Below are positions 18,836-28,134 of a DNA stretch of 64,000 nucleotides, piece after piece (the stretch's first letter is position 1; each line of letters begins with the position of its first letter). The stretch is from Microbacterium sp. Lineage in GTDB: Bacteria; Actinomycetota; Actinomycetes; Actinomycetales; Microbacteriaceae. The translations under genes and the position numbers were made by a program. The notes beneath the pieces were generated by a model. That model saw only the letters and a program-made list of their open reading frames with translations. It had not been told where the DNA came from and did no database searches. The stretch covers positions 51,503 through 115,502 of the forward strand of contig DQHP01000040.1 of assembly GCA_003524435.1 (NCBI GenBank), in the 5' to 3' direction.

Positions 18836-19437
18836 CACACGCGCACCAGGTCTTTCATCCCGGCCAGCACCTTGTCGCCGATACCCGACACAACGAGCAG
18901 ATCGTCGACCGAGTTGAAGCGCCCGTTCTCGTCACGCCACGTGATGATCCGTTGTGCGAGTGCCGGTCCAATGCCGGGGAGCGTTTCCAGCTCTGCCTGA
19001 TCGGCGTTGTTGAGATCGACGAGGCCATCACCGGCAGATGATGCACCGTCGTCCTCGGCTGCCGCACCGATGATCGGAACGACCAACTGCTCGCCGTCGC
19101 TCAGTGGCCGGGCAAGATTCACCGCCTGCAAATCGGCGTCGTCGAGGGTACCGCCGGCCGCTGCTAGTGCGTCAACAACTCTGGCATCGATGTCGAGCAC
19201 GTAAAGGCCCGGGGTCTCGACCTGTCCGAGCACATGCACGTACAGCTCGCCGCTCGCGATGCCTTCCTCTGCCGATGCGTCAACAGGTACGCTCTGCACG
19301 GGCTGGGCTTGCCCGCGCATAATTCCGAGTCCGACTGCCGCTGACAGCACAACGAGGCCGAGCACGACAGCTGCGCCGATACTCAGCCGGAGGCGAGATC
19401 GCGCCGGGGCGGCGGACGCCGTTTCAGTCACTGACAC
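18835..19437 (-). CDS. comEA: ComEA family DNA-binding protein
   Basis: Membrane-anchored double-stranded DNA receptor for uptake, 200 residues. A short basic N-terminus and one transmembrane helix (about 19-41) lead to an SLBB domain (ELYVHVLGQVETPGLYVL). After an acidic Ala/Ser linker there is a C-terminal pair of helix-hairpin-helix motifs (LNNADQAELETLPGIGPALA, then VVSGIGDKVLAG). It is coupled to comEC by a TGATG overlap. The starting codon is the ATG at 19437. Complete and typical. Confidence 0.94.
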   Translation of the reverse strand: MSVTETASAAPARSRLRLSIGAAVVLGLVVLSAAVGLGIMRGQAQPVQSVPVDASAEEGIASGELYVHVLGQVETPGLYVLDIDARVVDALAAAGGTLDDADLQAVNLARPLSDGEQLVVPIIGAAAEDDGASSAGDGLVDLNNADQAELETLPGIGPALAQRIITWRDENGRFNSVDDLLVVSGIGDKVLAGMKDLVRV

Positions 19438-19586
19438 CCCGCTACGCTAGGCCGACTCCTCTGCCGCCCGATGCCGGAATAACAGCATCCGTGCACAGGC
19501 TCGCGTCAGCGTCCTTTGTGCAGAAGAAGTCGGCTGCGCGGCCGGCCGCGACGCGCGGCAGCTTTGTCGGTCCGCGGCCCAGCCAG

Positions 19587-19656
19587 AGATCAGGAGAAAG
19601 CGCCCAGATCAGGAGAATCCGTGGGAAATGTCCTGTTCTGGGCGCTATGTCCTGTT
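19587..19656. repeat. Two-armed inverted repeat with 19-bp internal period
   Basis: AGATCAGGAGAA occurs at 19587-19598 and 19606-19617. ATGTCCTGTT occurs at 19628-19637 and 19647-19656. Both pairs have a 19-base period. The inner arms AGCGCCCAGATCAGGA (19599-19614) and TCCTGTTCTGGGCGCT (19631-19646) pair over 16 bp with one mismatch around a 16-base loop. It lies in the 287-bp gap after leuS. No T-run follows on either strand. Possible REP-like or miniature-element remnant; strand and role unknown. Confidence 0.6.
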
Positions 19657-19674
19657 TTCGGCGTCGCCGACGGC

Positions 19675-19719
19675 GGCAGGGCAGACGACGGCAGGGCAGA
19701 CATCGGCAGGGCCGACAGC
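19675..19719. repeat. Three tandem 15-bp units
   Basis: GGCAGGGCAGACGAC (19675), GGCAGGGCAGACATC (19690) and GGCAGGGCCGACAGC (19705) run head to tail, ending five bases from the leuS stop. The last unit is the most diverged. Purine-rich, with no coding role seen. Confidence 0.7.
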
Positions 19720-19724
19720 AGCAC

Positions 19725-22319
19725 CTACCCCTTGACGGCGAAGCTGACGATCTTCGGCGCGCGGACGATCACTTTCATGATCTCTTTGTCACCGATCGCA
19801 CGGATGACGCGCTCATCAGCACGCGCGAGTGCCTCAAGCTCTTCCTCGCTGATCTTGGTCGACACCTCAAGCTGTGCGCGCACCTTGCCGCCGACCTGTA
19901 CGACGGCGGTGATCGTGTCTTCAATGAGTAGCGCAGGATCAGCTTGACGCCAGGTCACGAGTCCCACAGATGGCTCGTGGCCCAGTGCCTCCCACATTTC
20001 CTCCGCGGTGTGCGGGGCGATGAGGTCGAGCATCACGGCGATGGTTTCTACTGCTTCACGAACGGCAGGGTCACCCGCGCCCGCTCCAGAATCGATCGTC
20101 TTGCGGGTGAGGTTCGCCAGCTCCATCAGCCGCGCAACAAGCACGTTGAACTTCGTTTGCTCCACAAGCGCCGGCGCCTCGGCCAACAAGTGGTGCGTAC
20201 CGCGGCGCAGCGCCGCGTTGCCGCCCTTGAAGAGCACATCAACCGGGCTCGACACTTCGTGGCTCAACCGCATTGCACGCGCCAAGAACTTCTGGGCTCC
20301 TGTAGTGGAGACATCGGCCCAGTCCTTGTCGTCTTCCACCGGGCCGGCGAAGGCGAGACCAACCCGCAGTGCGTCAGCGCCGTGTTTGTCTAGTTCTTCT
20401 TGGAAGAGCACCAGGTTGCCCTTGCTCTTCGACATCTTCGCGCCGTCAAGGATGACCATGCCCTGGTTGATCAGGCTGCTGAACGGCTCGGTGAAATCGA
20501 TCAGACCGATGTCGAACAGAACCTTGGTGATAAATCGCGCATACAGCAGGTGCAAGATGGCGTGCTCGACGCCGCCGACGTAGCTGTCGACCGGTGCCCA
20601 GCGCGCTGCTTCTGCCGGATCGAATGCGAACTGATCGCTGTTCGGCGAGAGGAATCGCAGGAAGTACCAGGAACTATCGACGAACGTGTCCATGGTGTCG
20701 GGGTCGCGCAGCACCGGATCCCCGCTCACGGGGTCAACTGTGCGAACCCACGACTCGGCAGCACCCAGGGGCGACGCGCCGCGAGGCGAGAGATCGAGAC
20801 CATCGACGCTCGGGAGCTTCACCGGCAGCTGAGCTTCGGGAACCGGCGTGACGCTGCCATCCTCGTGATGCAGCATCGGAATGGGTGTGCCCCAGAAGCG
20901 CTGGCGTGAGATCAACCAGTCACGAAGGCGGTAGTTCTTTGCCGCGCGGCCGGTGCCCCGTGCCTGCAATTGCTCGAGCACCCGTGCGATTGCGTGGCGC
21001 TTGGACAGACCGTTCAACTCGTCTGAGTTGATCATGCGGCCATCGCCCGTCAGGGCGACGCCGGTGGTCGATGGATGCTGCTCATCCAGCGCCGCGCCGG
21101 TATCAATTGGCACGCCTTCATCATCAATCTCAATGACGGGCATCGCGCCGGTGATCGGTGCGGTGGTGTCGACAACAACCTTGACCGGAAGGTCGAACGC
21201 TCGAGCAAAGTCGAGGTCGCGCTGGTCGTGCGCCGGCACGGCCATGACCGCGCCGTGGCCGTAGTCGGCCAGCACGTAATCCGCAGCCCAGATCGGCATC
21301 TTCTCGCCGTTGACCGGGTTGATGGCATAACGCTCGAGGAACACACCGGTCTTCGGCCGGTCTGTGGACTGACGGTCAATGTCCGTCGTCTTCTGCACCT
21401 CTGAAAGATAGACACCAAAGCGCTCCTGCACTTCAGCGGGTGCATCCGCCACCAGCTCGGAAGCCAGATCGGCATCCGGAGCAACAACGAAGAAGGTCGC
21501 GCCGTGCAGGGTGTCTGGGCGCGTGGAGAAGACCGTCACCGGCTCTTCGCGACCCTCAATGCGGAAGTCAACGTCGGCACCGACGGAGCGACCGATCCAG
21601 TTGCGCTGCATCTGCAGCACCTTGTGCGGCCAGCGACCTTCCAGCTGATTCAAGTCATCGAGCAGCCGGTCGGCGTAGTCAGTGATCTTGAAGTACCACT
21701 GCGTCAGCTTCTTCTTGATGACCTCGGCGCCGCAGCGCTCACAGCGCCCATCAACGACCTGCTCGTTTGCCAGCACAGTCTGGTCGTTCGGGCACCAGTT
21801 CACCGGGCTCTTTTTGCGGTATGCCAGGCCCCGCTCGTGCAGCTGCAGGAACAGCCACTGATTCCAGTGGTAGTACTCGGGGTCAGAGGTGTGCAGTTCA
21901 CGCGACCAGTCGAACGAGACACCGTAAGCCTTAAAGCCCTGCTTCTGCTGATCGATGTTCTGGTAGGTCCACTCCCGCGGGTCAGCGCCGCGCCGGATGG
22001 CAGCATTCTCTGCGGGCAGGCCGAAGGAGTCCCATCCGATGGGATTGAGAACGTTGTGTCCGCGGTGACGCCAGAAGCGCGCCACGATATCGGAGTAAAG
22101 GTAGTTCTCGGCGTGGCCCATGTGCAGATCGCCAGAGGGATACGGGAACATCGCCAGGACGAACTTACGCGGCCGCGTGTCTTCCACGCCGCCAGCGAGG
22201 AAGGTGTCGTTGGCTGCCCAGTACTCCTGCCACTTAGCTTGAATGGCGTGCACCGACAACGATTCGTCGGCGGACTCTACAGAAGACGACAGGTTTTCAG
22301 ACAACGAACGGCCAATCAC
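19725..22319 (-). CDS. leuS: Leucyl-tRNA synthetase
   Basis: Class I synthetase charging tRNA-Leu, 864 residues. The HIGH-type motif is [16 protein letters not shown] and the KMSKS motif is [10 protein letters not shown] zinc-ribbon-like [21 protein letters not shown] is present, as is the CP1 editing domain with its conserved Thr-rich site ([14 protein letters not shown]). GTG 22319 gives a 26-residue lead before IQAKWQEYW; a later GTG before HAIQAKW is possible because no Shine-Dalgarno is obvious. No T-box was recognised upstream, in contrast to ileS. Confidence 0.97.
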   Translation of the reverse strand: MIGRSLSENLSSSVESADESLSVHAIQAKWQEYWAANDTFLAGGVEDTRPRKFVLAMFPYPSGDLHMGHAENYLYSDIVARFWRHRGHNVLNPIGWDSFGLPAENAAIRRGADPREWTYQNIDQQKQGFKAYGVSFDWSRELHTSDPEYYHWNQWLFLQLHERGLAYRKKSPVNWCPNDQTVLANEQVVDGRCERCGAEVIKKKLTQWYFKITDYADRLLDDLNQLEGRWPHKVLQMQRNWIGRSVGADVDFRIEGREEPVTVFSTRPDTLHGATFFVVAPDADLASELVADAPAEVQERFGVYLSEVQKTTDIDRQSTDRPKTGVFLERYAINPVNGEKMPIWAADYVLADYGHGAVMAVPAHDQRDLDFARAFDLPVKVVVDTTAPITGAMPVIEIDDEGVPIDTGAALDEQHPSTTGVALTGDGRMINSDELNGLSKRHAIARVLEQLQARGTGRAAKNYRLRDWLISRQRFWGTPIPMLHHEDGSVTPVPEAQLPVKLPSVDGLDLSPRGASPLGAAESWVRTVDPVSGDPVLRDPDTMDTFVDSSWYFLRFLSPNSDQFAFDPAEAARWAPVDSYVGGVEHAILHLLYARFITKVLFDIGLIDFTEPFSSLINQGMVILDGAKMSKSKGNLVLFQEELDKHGADALRVGLAFAGPVEDDKDWADVSTTGAQKFLARAMRLSHEVSSPVDVLFKGGNAALRRGTHHLLAEAPALVEQTKFNVLVARLMELANLTRKTIDSGAGAGDPAVREAVETIAVMLDLIAPHTAEEMWEALGHEPSVGLVTWRQADPALLIEDTITAVVQVGGKVRAQLEVSTKISEEELEALARADERVIRAIGDKEIMKVIVRAPKIVSFAVKG

Positions 22320-22367
22320 ATCGAAGCGGACTGCACAAAAGTCAGGAACTTCCAGGATATCGGATGA

Positions 22368-23681
22368 CTAGCGGCGCCAGGCATCCGGAAGTTCAGCTTC
22401 CAGGGCGGCAAGTGGTGCGCGAGCCTTCGTGGCGACTTCATCGACCTCCTCGCTCGCGACAGAACCCCAGGTGATCCCCCCACCAGCGCCGACGACGGCC
22501 CGCTCCGCATCCATCACAATGCTGCGGATCACCATCGCGAGATCGAGCGTTCCATCGACGCCGACATAGCCGAAGCATCCGCTATACACGCCCCGTGGGG
22601 CTGCACTTTCTAGCTCGTGCAGCACCGTCATCGCTGACAGCTTAGGAGCGCCGGTCATGCTTCCGGCGGGGAAGGTCGCACCCCAGAGTTCGCGAACTGT
22701 CAGTCCTTCCACAGCCGTGCCGCTGACCGTGCTGACGAGCTGATGCACGGCCGGATAGGTCTCGACTTCCCAGAGCCCCTCCACACGAACTGTTCCCGGT
22801 GCGCACACACGGGAGAGATCGTTGCGCATGAGGTCGACGATCATGACGTTCTCTGCTCGCTCTTTCGGGCTCGCGACAAGTTCGGCGGCAAGGGCCGCAT
22901 CGGATGCCGCATCAGCGCCGCGTGGCCGGGTGCCCTTGATGGGGCGCGTACGGATGCTGCCGCCTTCCGCGTGCAGGAACGTCTCAGGACTCGCGCTCAG
23001 CAGTGCACGATCTCCAATTCGCACGAAGCCACCGTGATGTGCGGGCGTCGCCGCGCGCAGACGAAGATAGGTTCCGATCGGATCGTGTCTGCCCGCGACC
23101 TCAAAACGTGTCGTCAGGCACAGTTGGTAAGCGTCGCCGGCGCGAATCGTTTCGCGGGCGCGTTCGATGAGCGCGGCATATTCGGTGGGCGTGTTACGAG
23201 CGGATGCTGCGATGGGAGTGGGCGATTCGTCTCCCTCTGACCCGCCGAAGGGCTCGCTCAACGGCCCGCGAGGCCACTGCCCCATTTCCCACACCGCACC
23301 CGTGGCATGGTCAACGGCGATCGCGGCAGTAACCCACAGCCATGCAGGTCCCGTTTCGGAAGAAGCGGCAGGCGCCCCGGCGGTCACCGCGCCGGAGTCA
23401 TAGTCCAGCCAACCGACCCAGCCACCGCGAAATGGGGGCTCCTCACCGCGCGCACCCGCAGCAGCACCCGCAGCGGCACTCGAACCAGCATCGAGCCGCA
23501 CATGACCTGGCCCCCGAGCATCCCGCTCGCCCACTCCGAGCACGCTCCAGCCATCGGTCGTCCGGTCGCCCGCATCCAACCAAAACACGTCTTCGTGACG
23601 CGACGCCAGAGCGCGGAACGCACCCACAACGTCGATCTCCGCATCTGTACGGCGCAGGACGAGTGGCGAGCGGTCTGGCAC
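22368..23681 (-). CDS. pabB: Aminodeoxychorismate synthase component I (PabB type)
   Basis: Chorismate-binding enzyme producing 4-amino-4-deoxychorismate for folate. It carries PIKGTRPRG, MIVDLMRNDLSRVC and FPAGSMTGAPK. The Lys in PIKGT is the PabB nucleophile (Ala in anthranilate synthases), so PabB is preferred over TrpE. The frame is open upstream to 23969, but that part overlaps the divergent DedA gene; GTG 23681, giving 437 residues, fits the family start. The partner glutaminase and lyase are not in the window. A trailing Ala-rich C-terminus runs to the stop. Confidence 0.87.
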   Translation of the reverse strand: MPDRSPLVLRRTDAEIDVVGAFRALASRHEDVFWLDAGDRTTDGWSVLGVGERDARGPGHVRLDAGSSAAAGAAAGARGEEPPFRGGWVGWLDYDSGAVTAGAPAASSETGPAWLWVTAAIAVDHATGAVWEMGQWPRGPLSEPFGGSEGDESPTPIAASARNTPTEYAALIERARETIRAGDAYQLCLTTRFEVAGRHDPIGTYLRLRAATPAHHGGFVRIGDRALLSASPETFLHAEGGSIRTRPIKGTRPRGADAASDAALAAELVASPKERAENVMIVDLMRNDLSRVCAPGTVRVEGLWEVETYPAVHQLVSTVSGTAVEGLTVRELWGATFPAGSMTGAPKLSAMTVLHELESAAPRGVYSGCFGYVGVDGTLDLAMVIRSIVMDAERAVVGAGGGITWGSVASEEVDEVATKARAPLAALEAELPDAWRR

Positions 23682-23723
23682 CTTCTCAGCGTAGGCCGTG
23701 CCGCAACCCGTATTGTCGTGTGC

Positions 23724-24392
23724 GTGGACGACTTCCTGCTGTGGATTCTCGACGCCGTGCAGGCCGTCGACCCCGTCGCGCGCACACTCATCGCGGGGAT
23801 CGCGGTCATGCTGGAAACCAGCATTCTGATCGGACTTGTCGTCCCCGGCGACACAATTGTGATCATTGCGTCGATCGGCGTCGAAGGACCAGGACAGACC
23901 ATCGCGATGGTGATCGCGGTGGTGATCGGGTCTCTGATTGGCGAGAGCGTCGGATTCTGGCTCGGCCACTGGCTGGGACCACGCATCCGTCGCTCCTGGG
24001 CCGGTCAGAAAATCGGTGAGAAGCAGTGGGAACGCGCCGAGCGATATCTACAGCGGCGCGGTGGCATCGCGATTTTCCTCTCCCGTTTCCTCCCTGTGCT
24101 CCACTCGCTCGTTCCGCTCACCGTCGGAATGAGTTCCTATTCTTACCGCCGTTTCCTCGCCTGGACCGCCCCCGCATGCCTCATCTGGGCAACGGCGTAT
24201 GTCACTGTGACCTCGCTCGCGGCCGGAAGTTTTCGTGAACTCGTCGACAAAGTGCACTTCGCGGGTTATGTGTTCGTCGGCATCATTGTGCTCTTCCTGC
24301 TACTGGCGTTTGTCGGTAAGAAACTGCTCACCCGTTGGGAAAGTCGGCACATGCACCCCACGCCCGAGGGCGAGGATGAGCCCCCGGCATGA
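23724..24392 (+). CDS. DedA family membrane protein
   Basis: Polytopic membrane protein of the DedA/VTT family, linked in other bacteria to undecaprenyl-phosphate or lipid recycling. About 222 residues with five or so hydrophobic segments. The family motif region reads SRFLPVLHSLVPLTVGMSSY, and ETSILIGLVVPGDTIVIIAS is the first re-entrant part. GTG 23724 is chosen because a TATTGT -10-like element (23711-23716) sits seven bases upstream, which fits a leaderless transcript; GTG 23718 is the alternative. Divergent from pabB, followed closely by the App1-like gene. Confidence 0.88.
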   Translation: MDDFLLWILDAVQAVDPVARTLIAGIAVMLETSILIGLVVPGDTIVIIASIGVEGPGQTIAMVIAVVIGSLIGESVGFWLGHWLGPRIRRSWAGQKIGEKQWERAERYLQRRGGIAIFLSRFLPVLHSLVPLTVGMSSYSYRRFLAWTAPACLIWATAYVTVTSLAAGSFRELVDKVHFAGYVFVGIIVLFLLLAFVGKKLLTRWESRHMHPTPEGEDEPPA

Positions 24393-24404
24393 AAGACTAA
24401 GGCG

Positions 24405-25427
24405 ATGCCTGAAGACAAGACCAGAATCCACTGGTTCGCCCGCCTGGAGCACCGCCTGCATATCTGGCGTGAAAAGCGTGCACGTCGCAAGGGCCGCACC
24501 GCGACGGTGTTGCCCTTCGCGGGCTACGGCGGAAGCGGCTGGGTTCGCGTCGTAGGTCGGGTGCTGATCGTGCCTCCGCAGCGTCGTACCGAGACTGGCG
24601 AGTACGCGAGCGTGCGCGGTTGGCGCAGCTTCGTTGGCATCCCTGTGAGCTTCGCAACCGTCTCGGTGACCGTCGGCGGCCGTACACACGAGGTCGTCGC
24701 TGATCGCGGCGGCGTCATCGACACCGTCATCGACGCTGAACTTGAGTCTGGATGGCAGAACCTCACGATGTCGGTGGAAGGACAGACCCCCATCGACGCC
24801 ACCGCATTCATCGTCGGCGACGAAGTTGACTTTGGCGTCCTTTCAGATGTCGACGACACCGTCATGGTGACCGCTCTTCCCCGGCCGTTCATCGCCGCCT
24901 GGAACTCTTTCGTCGTTGATGAGCACGCGCGCCTCCCCGTGCCGGGAATGGCCGTGTTGCTTGAGCAACTGGTGCGCCAGCATCCTGGGGCACCCATGAT
25001 CTATCTCTCCACCGGCGCGTGGAACGTGGCGCCGACGCTGAAGCGATTCCTCAGCCGACACCTGTTTCCTTCCGGATCGATGCTGCTCACCGATTGGGGC
25101 CCCACGCACGATCGCTGGTTCCGTAGCGGTCGCGAACACAAGCTCACCAACCTGCGCCGCCTCGCCGTGGAGTTTCCGCACGTGAGGTGGCTGCTTATCG
25201 GCGATGATGGCCAGCATGACGAGGCGATCTACACCGAATTCATGGAGCAACACCCTGACTCGGTCGCTGGCGTCGCTATCCGGCGGCTGTCGACCACAGA
25301 GGCAATGCTCGCTGGTGGCCGCACCGACTCACCGAATACGCACTCTGACGATGTAGCGCCGTGGGTCGAGGCCTCCGATGGCGCAGCACTGCGAGAACGC
25401 CTCACTAACGCTGGCATCTTGCACTAA
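24405..25427 (+). CDS. App1-like phosphatase domain protein (DUF2183)
   Basis: A 340-residue protein with a HAD-like catalytic motif D148-x-D150-x-T152 in SDVDDTVMVTALPRP, the hallmark of the App1/DUF2183 phosphatidate phosphatase-like family. The N-terminal third (about 40-140) is a beta-rich domain with GRVLIVPPQRR. Later family blocks are MIYLSTGAWNVAPTL and WLLIGDDGQHDEAIY. There is no signal peptide. It starts 12 bp after the DedA gene and ends three bases before the next gene. Lipid phosphatase activity is known for the yeast homologue; the bacterial substrate is an inference. Confidence 0.87.
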   Translation: MPEDKTRIHWFARLEHRLHIWREKRARRKGRTATVLPFAGYGGSGWVRVVGRVLIVPPQRRTETGEYASVRGWRSFVGIPVSFATVSVTVGGRTHEVVADRGGVIDTVIDAELESGWQNLTMSVEGQTPIDATAFIVGDEVDFGVLSDVDDTVMVTALPRPFIAAWNSFVVDEHARLPVPGMAVLLEQLVRQHPGAPMIYLSTGAWNVAPTLKRFLSRHLFPSGSMLLTDWGPTHDRWFRSGREHKLTNLRRLAVEFPHVRWLLIGDDGQHDEAIYTEFMEQHPDSVAGVAIRRLSTTEAMLAGGRTDSPNTHSDDVAPWVEASDGAALRERLTNAGILH

Positions 25428-25430
25428 CTT

Positions 25431-26378
25431 ATGTCCACCGTTCTGGATCGTTCCACCTGGGAACAGCGCGAGCACGCGCATCACGAACGCGCGGATTCCC
25501 TCACGGCTGCACATCGCGAGAGAGCATCTCGGGCGGAAAAGCATCCGGTCTGGGACTTCCTCTTCACCTACTATTCCTATGCGCCGGCGCGGCTGCGCCG
25601 CTGGCATCCCGGAGCGGGTGTCGAGTTAGAAGACGCTGCCGAACGGCTCGCCTGGCGCTGGTACTCCCCCGGCTCGACGCCAAATTCTGCCGTCCCCGAT
25701 GCGGCCGTCTTCGCGAGCGAGAAGTCCGCATTCGCTGATCTCGTCGAGCGGATGCTGCGCCGTACCGCCGCACGTCCCGGCCAGTTCGGCTGCTTTGGTC
25801 TGCACGAATGGGCGATGGTCTATCGCGATGACGAACACCGCCACGGCGCATCCTTGCGGCTCGGGCAGGCGGGCACCGATGCTGTCGTTGATGCGCACGA
25901 GCTGCGCTGCACGCACTACGACGCGTTCCGCTTCTTCACCCCCGAGGCTGTTCCGCGCAACCAGCCGCTTGACCGTGCGACTCAGCCAGAGCGCGAACAG
26001 CCCGGATGTCTTCATGCGGGCATGGACGTCTATAAATGGGCGATGAAGCTTGGGCCGTTGATTCCGGGGGAGTTATTGCTTGACACCTTCGAATTGGCCC
26101 GCGATATTCGCCTGCTCGACATGGAAGCAGCTCCCTATGATCTCAGCGACTGGGGCGTTGTTCCTGTGCCGATCGAGACACCAGAAGGCAAAGCGGAGTA
26201 CGTACGGCGGCAACGAGGCTTCGCTGAGCGAGGCAATGAGCTACGCCAGCAGTTGCTGACAGCGTGGCTCGGTGAACGCAGTCAGGACGCCGGATCGCAG
26301 GCCGGGCACGTGGCCCAGACGGCGCTGGATGCTGCCAGCTCAAGTCGCAGCGTCATGACGCGCTCTGCGGCCTCTTGA
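25431..26378 (+). CDS. Conserved protein, annotated in relatives as 3-methyladenine DNA glycosylase
   Basis: A 315-residue soluble protein. It has conserved-looking aromatic stretches (FLFTYYSYAPARLRRWHPG, FGCFGLHEWAMVYRDD, LRCTHYDAFRFFTPEA) and a late DMEAAPYDLSDWG block. Close actinobacterial relatives carry the name 3-methyladenine DNA glycosylase, but I see no helix-hairpin-helix glycosylase motif, so treat the name as unproven. The ATG is three bases after the App1-like gene, so the two are likely co-transcribed. Its 3' end overlaps the convergent GH3 gene by 97 bp, which encodes the last 32 or so low-complexity residues. Confidence 0.8.
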   Translation: MSTVLDRSTWEQREHAHHERADSLTAAHRERASRAEKHPVWDFLFTYYSYAPARLRRWHPGAGVELEDAAERLAWRWYSPGSTPNSAVPDAAVFASEKSAFADLVERMLRRTAARPGQFGCFGLHEWAMVYRDDEHRHGASLRLGQAGTDAVVDAHELRCTHYDAFRFFTPEAVPRNQPLDRATQPEREQPGCLHAGMDVYKWAMKLGPLIPGELLLDTFELARDIRLLDMEAAPYDLSDWGVVPVPIETPEGKAEYVRRQRGFAERGNELRQQLLTAWLGERSQDAGSQAGHVAQTALDAASSSRSVMTRSAAS

Positions 26379-27460
26379 AGTCTCTCGGCGGGTAGCGTTC
26401 CCGCGTCGACGGCCGCAGTGATCCCTGCAGTCAGCTGAGCCGCTGTCTCTGGTGTCGAATGCACGATCATCAGCACCAGATCGTTGCCCGCCGCGACGGC
26501 AGTGACGGCGTTGGTCACCGGATCGGCGTACTCTTTCAGCCCGGTGGACAGCAGCATCCCCAGATCATCGGTGACCATCACTCCGTCAAAACCGAGGTCT
26601 TCGCGTGCGATCTCATGCCATCGTGACGACAATGAGGCCGGCGCGGGGTCGACAGAGGTGTACGCGAGGTGCCCGAACATCAGAAGTGATGCACCCGCAT
26701 CGATGCCTGCGACGAAGGGCAGCGCGTCGGCCTGCCGCCACTGCTCGAATGTCAGCTCGGTGCTCGGGATCAGCTGATGGGAATCGCCCGGTGCTGCGCC
26801 GTGCCCGGGAAAGTGCTTGAGTGTCGAAGCCACGAATTGTTCTTCTGCGGCAACCGCGGCGCCCACCCGTTCTGCCGCTCCCTTCGGATCTGCACCGAGC
26901 GAGCGACCAAATATGAAGGACGAGCGATCGGCGGTGGTATCGGCAACGATGCCGAAGTTCACGTTCGCACCGCCGCGTGCAACGAGCGCTCCTCGCGCGG
27001 CGAATGCGGTCGAGGTGTCAACGACCGAGCGATCTTTGAGCGTGGATGACGCCGGGAAGTCGTCCCAAGGCAGCCGTGAGACATAACCACCCTCTTGGTC
27101 GATCGCGATAAGCGGTGGCAGCGCCGGATCGCTCTTGAGCGCGTCAGTGATGCCGCGGAGGCCGTCTTCTGTGCTCGGCACATTGGCTCCCATGAGGATG
27201 AAGCCACCGAGCGAGTCATCCGTCATATACGCCGACAGCGCCGCAGCATCGGTCGTGGGGATGTGCCCCATCACGATGCTCGCGGCCTGTTCACTCGTCG
27301 TCATCTCGGCAACCAATTGCGCCGCCTGACCAGCGGGTCCTTTGCCTGGCGCCGGCTCGACGAGCAGCGGACGGTTTCCCGCTGTGGCTGAACCGATCGG
27401 CATGAATGCGATCCCCACCACCAACGCACCGGAAAGCAATATTGGGAGCGAGCGGCGCAT
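26282..27460 (-). CDS. Secreted glycoside hydrolase family 3 protein (NagZ-like)
   Basis: A 392-residue GH3 single-domain enzyme with a signal peptide (MRRSLPILLSGALVVGIAFM, then IGSATA). The NagZ-type loop KHFPGHGAAPGDSH contains the His-Asp pair and GVMVTDDLGM the Asp nucleophile. These features point to beta-N-acetylglucosaminidase activity on cell-wall fragments outside the cell. The distance to the signal suggests export by Sec, possibly followed by release. Convergent with, and overlapping, the preceding plus-strand gene. The substrate is inferred from NagZ resemblance, not certain. Confidence 0.88.
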   Translation of the reverse strand: MRRSLPILLSGALVVGIAFMPIGSATAGNRPLLVEPAPGKGPAGQAAQLVAEMTTSEQAASIVMGHIPTTDAAALSAYMTDDSLGGFILMGANVPSTEDGLRGITDALKSDPALPPLIAIDQEGGYVSRLPWDDFPASSTLKDRSVVDTSTAFAARGALVARGGANVNFGIVADTTADRSSFIFGRSLGADPKGAAERVGAAVAAEEQFVASTLKHFPGHGAAPGDSHQLIPSTELTFEQWRQADALPFVAGIDAGASLLMFGHLAYTSVDPAPASLSSRWHEIAREDLGFDGVMVTDDLGMLLSTGLKEYADPVTNAVTAVAAGNDLVLMIVHSTPETAAQLTAGITAAVDAGTLPAERLQEAAERVMTLRLELAASSAVWATCPACDPAS

Positions 27461-27522
27461 GAGCCCACCCTACGGCGCAACGCCGACCCACGGCATGTTT
27501 GAATGTATGCCGGAGGAATCAT

Positions 27523-28119
27523 ATGTCGACATCCCATGCTCATCCCGCGAACTGGTACCCGGATCCGTCCGGAGGTCAGTTTCTGCGCTACTGGGATGGC
27601 CACGCCTGGACTTCGCACACACGGCCCGCGCCCAACGCCGCAGCGCCACAACCTGCTATGCCCACGGCGGCGCTCGCCACGGTGAACGCGCAACCGGCCG
27701 CACCGATGGTCCTCTACCCGCAGAATGCGATGGGAATGCCCGCTCCGGTCGGCGTCTGGCGAGGGCCAGTGGACTCACGCCCCTTCGTGCAGAATATGGT
27801 CGACGCAGTTCGCGTCTGCATCCAGAAGTATGCGAAATTCGACGGCCGTGCTGGCCGTCCGGAGTTCTGGTACGCCCAACTCGCCATGATTCTCGCCGTC
27901 ATCGCGGTGATGTTCGTGGTCTGGATCCCCGTCCTGGGCCTGCTCGCAGGACTCGCACTGTGGGTGTTGGGGATGGCGGCGCTGGTGCCGTCGCTCGCCG
28001 TCACGGTGCGTCGCCTCAGGGATGCCGGATTCTATTGGGCCTGGATCTTCCTCAGCCTCGTGCCCCTCGGCGGGATTGCCCTCGTGATCCTCTGTGCACA
28101 GCCTTCAAAGCACCCGTAG
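27523..28119 (+). CDS. DUF2510-DUF805 membrane protein
   Basis: A 198-residue protein. The N-terminus has the DUF2510 pattern (NWYPDPSGGQFLRYWDGHAW) common in actinobacterial surface or regulatory proteins. The C-terminal half (about 95-190) is DUF805, with FDGRAGRPEFWY followed by two or three hydrophobic helices and ending in ALVILCAQPSK. The ATG at 27523 follows GGAGG by seven bases, which favours it over in-frame ATG 27499. Role unknown. It stands alone between two minus-strand genes. Confidence 0.88.
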   Translation: MSTSHAHPANWYPDPSGGQFLRYWDGHAWTSHTRPAPNAAAPQPAMPTAALATVNAQPAAPMVLYPQNAMGMPAPVGVWRGPVDSRPFVQNMVDAVRVCIQKYAKFDGRAGRPEFWYAQLAMILAVIAVMFVVWIPVLGLLAGLALWVLGMAALVPSLAVTVRRLRDAGFYWAWIFLSLVPLGGIALVILCAQPSKHP

Positions 28120-28134
28120 AGACACGGGACCCAC

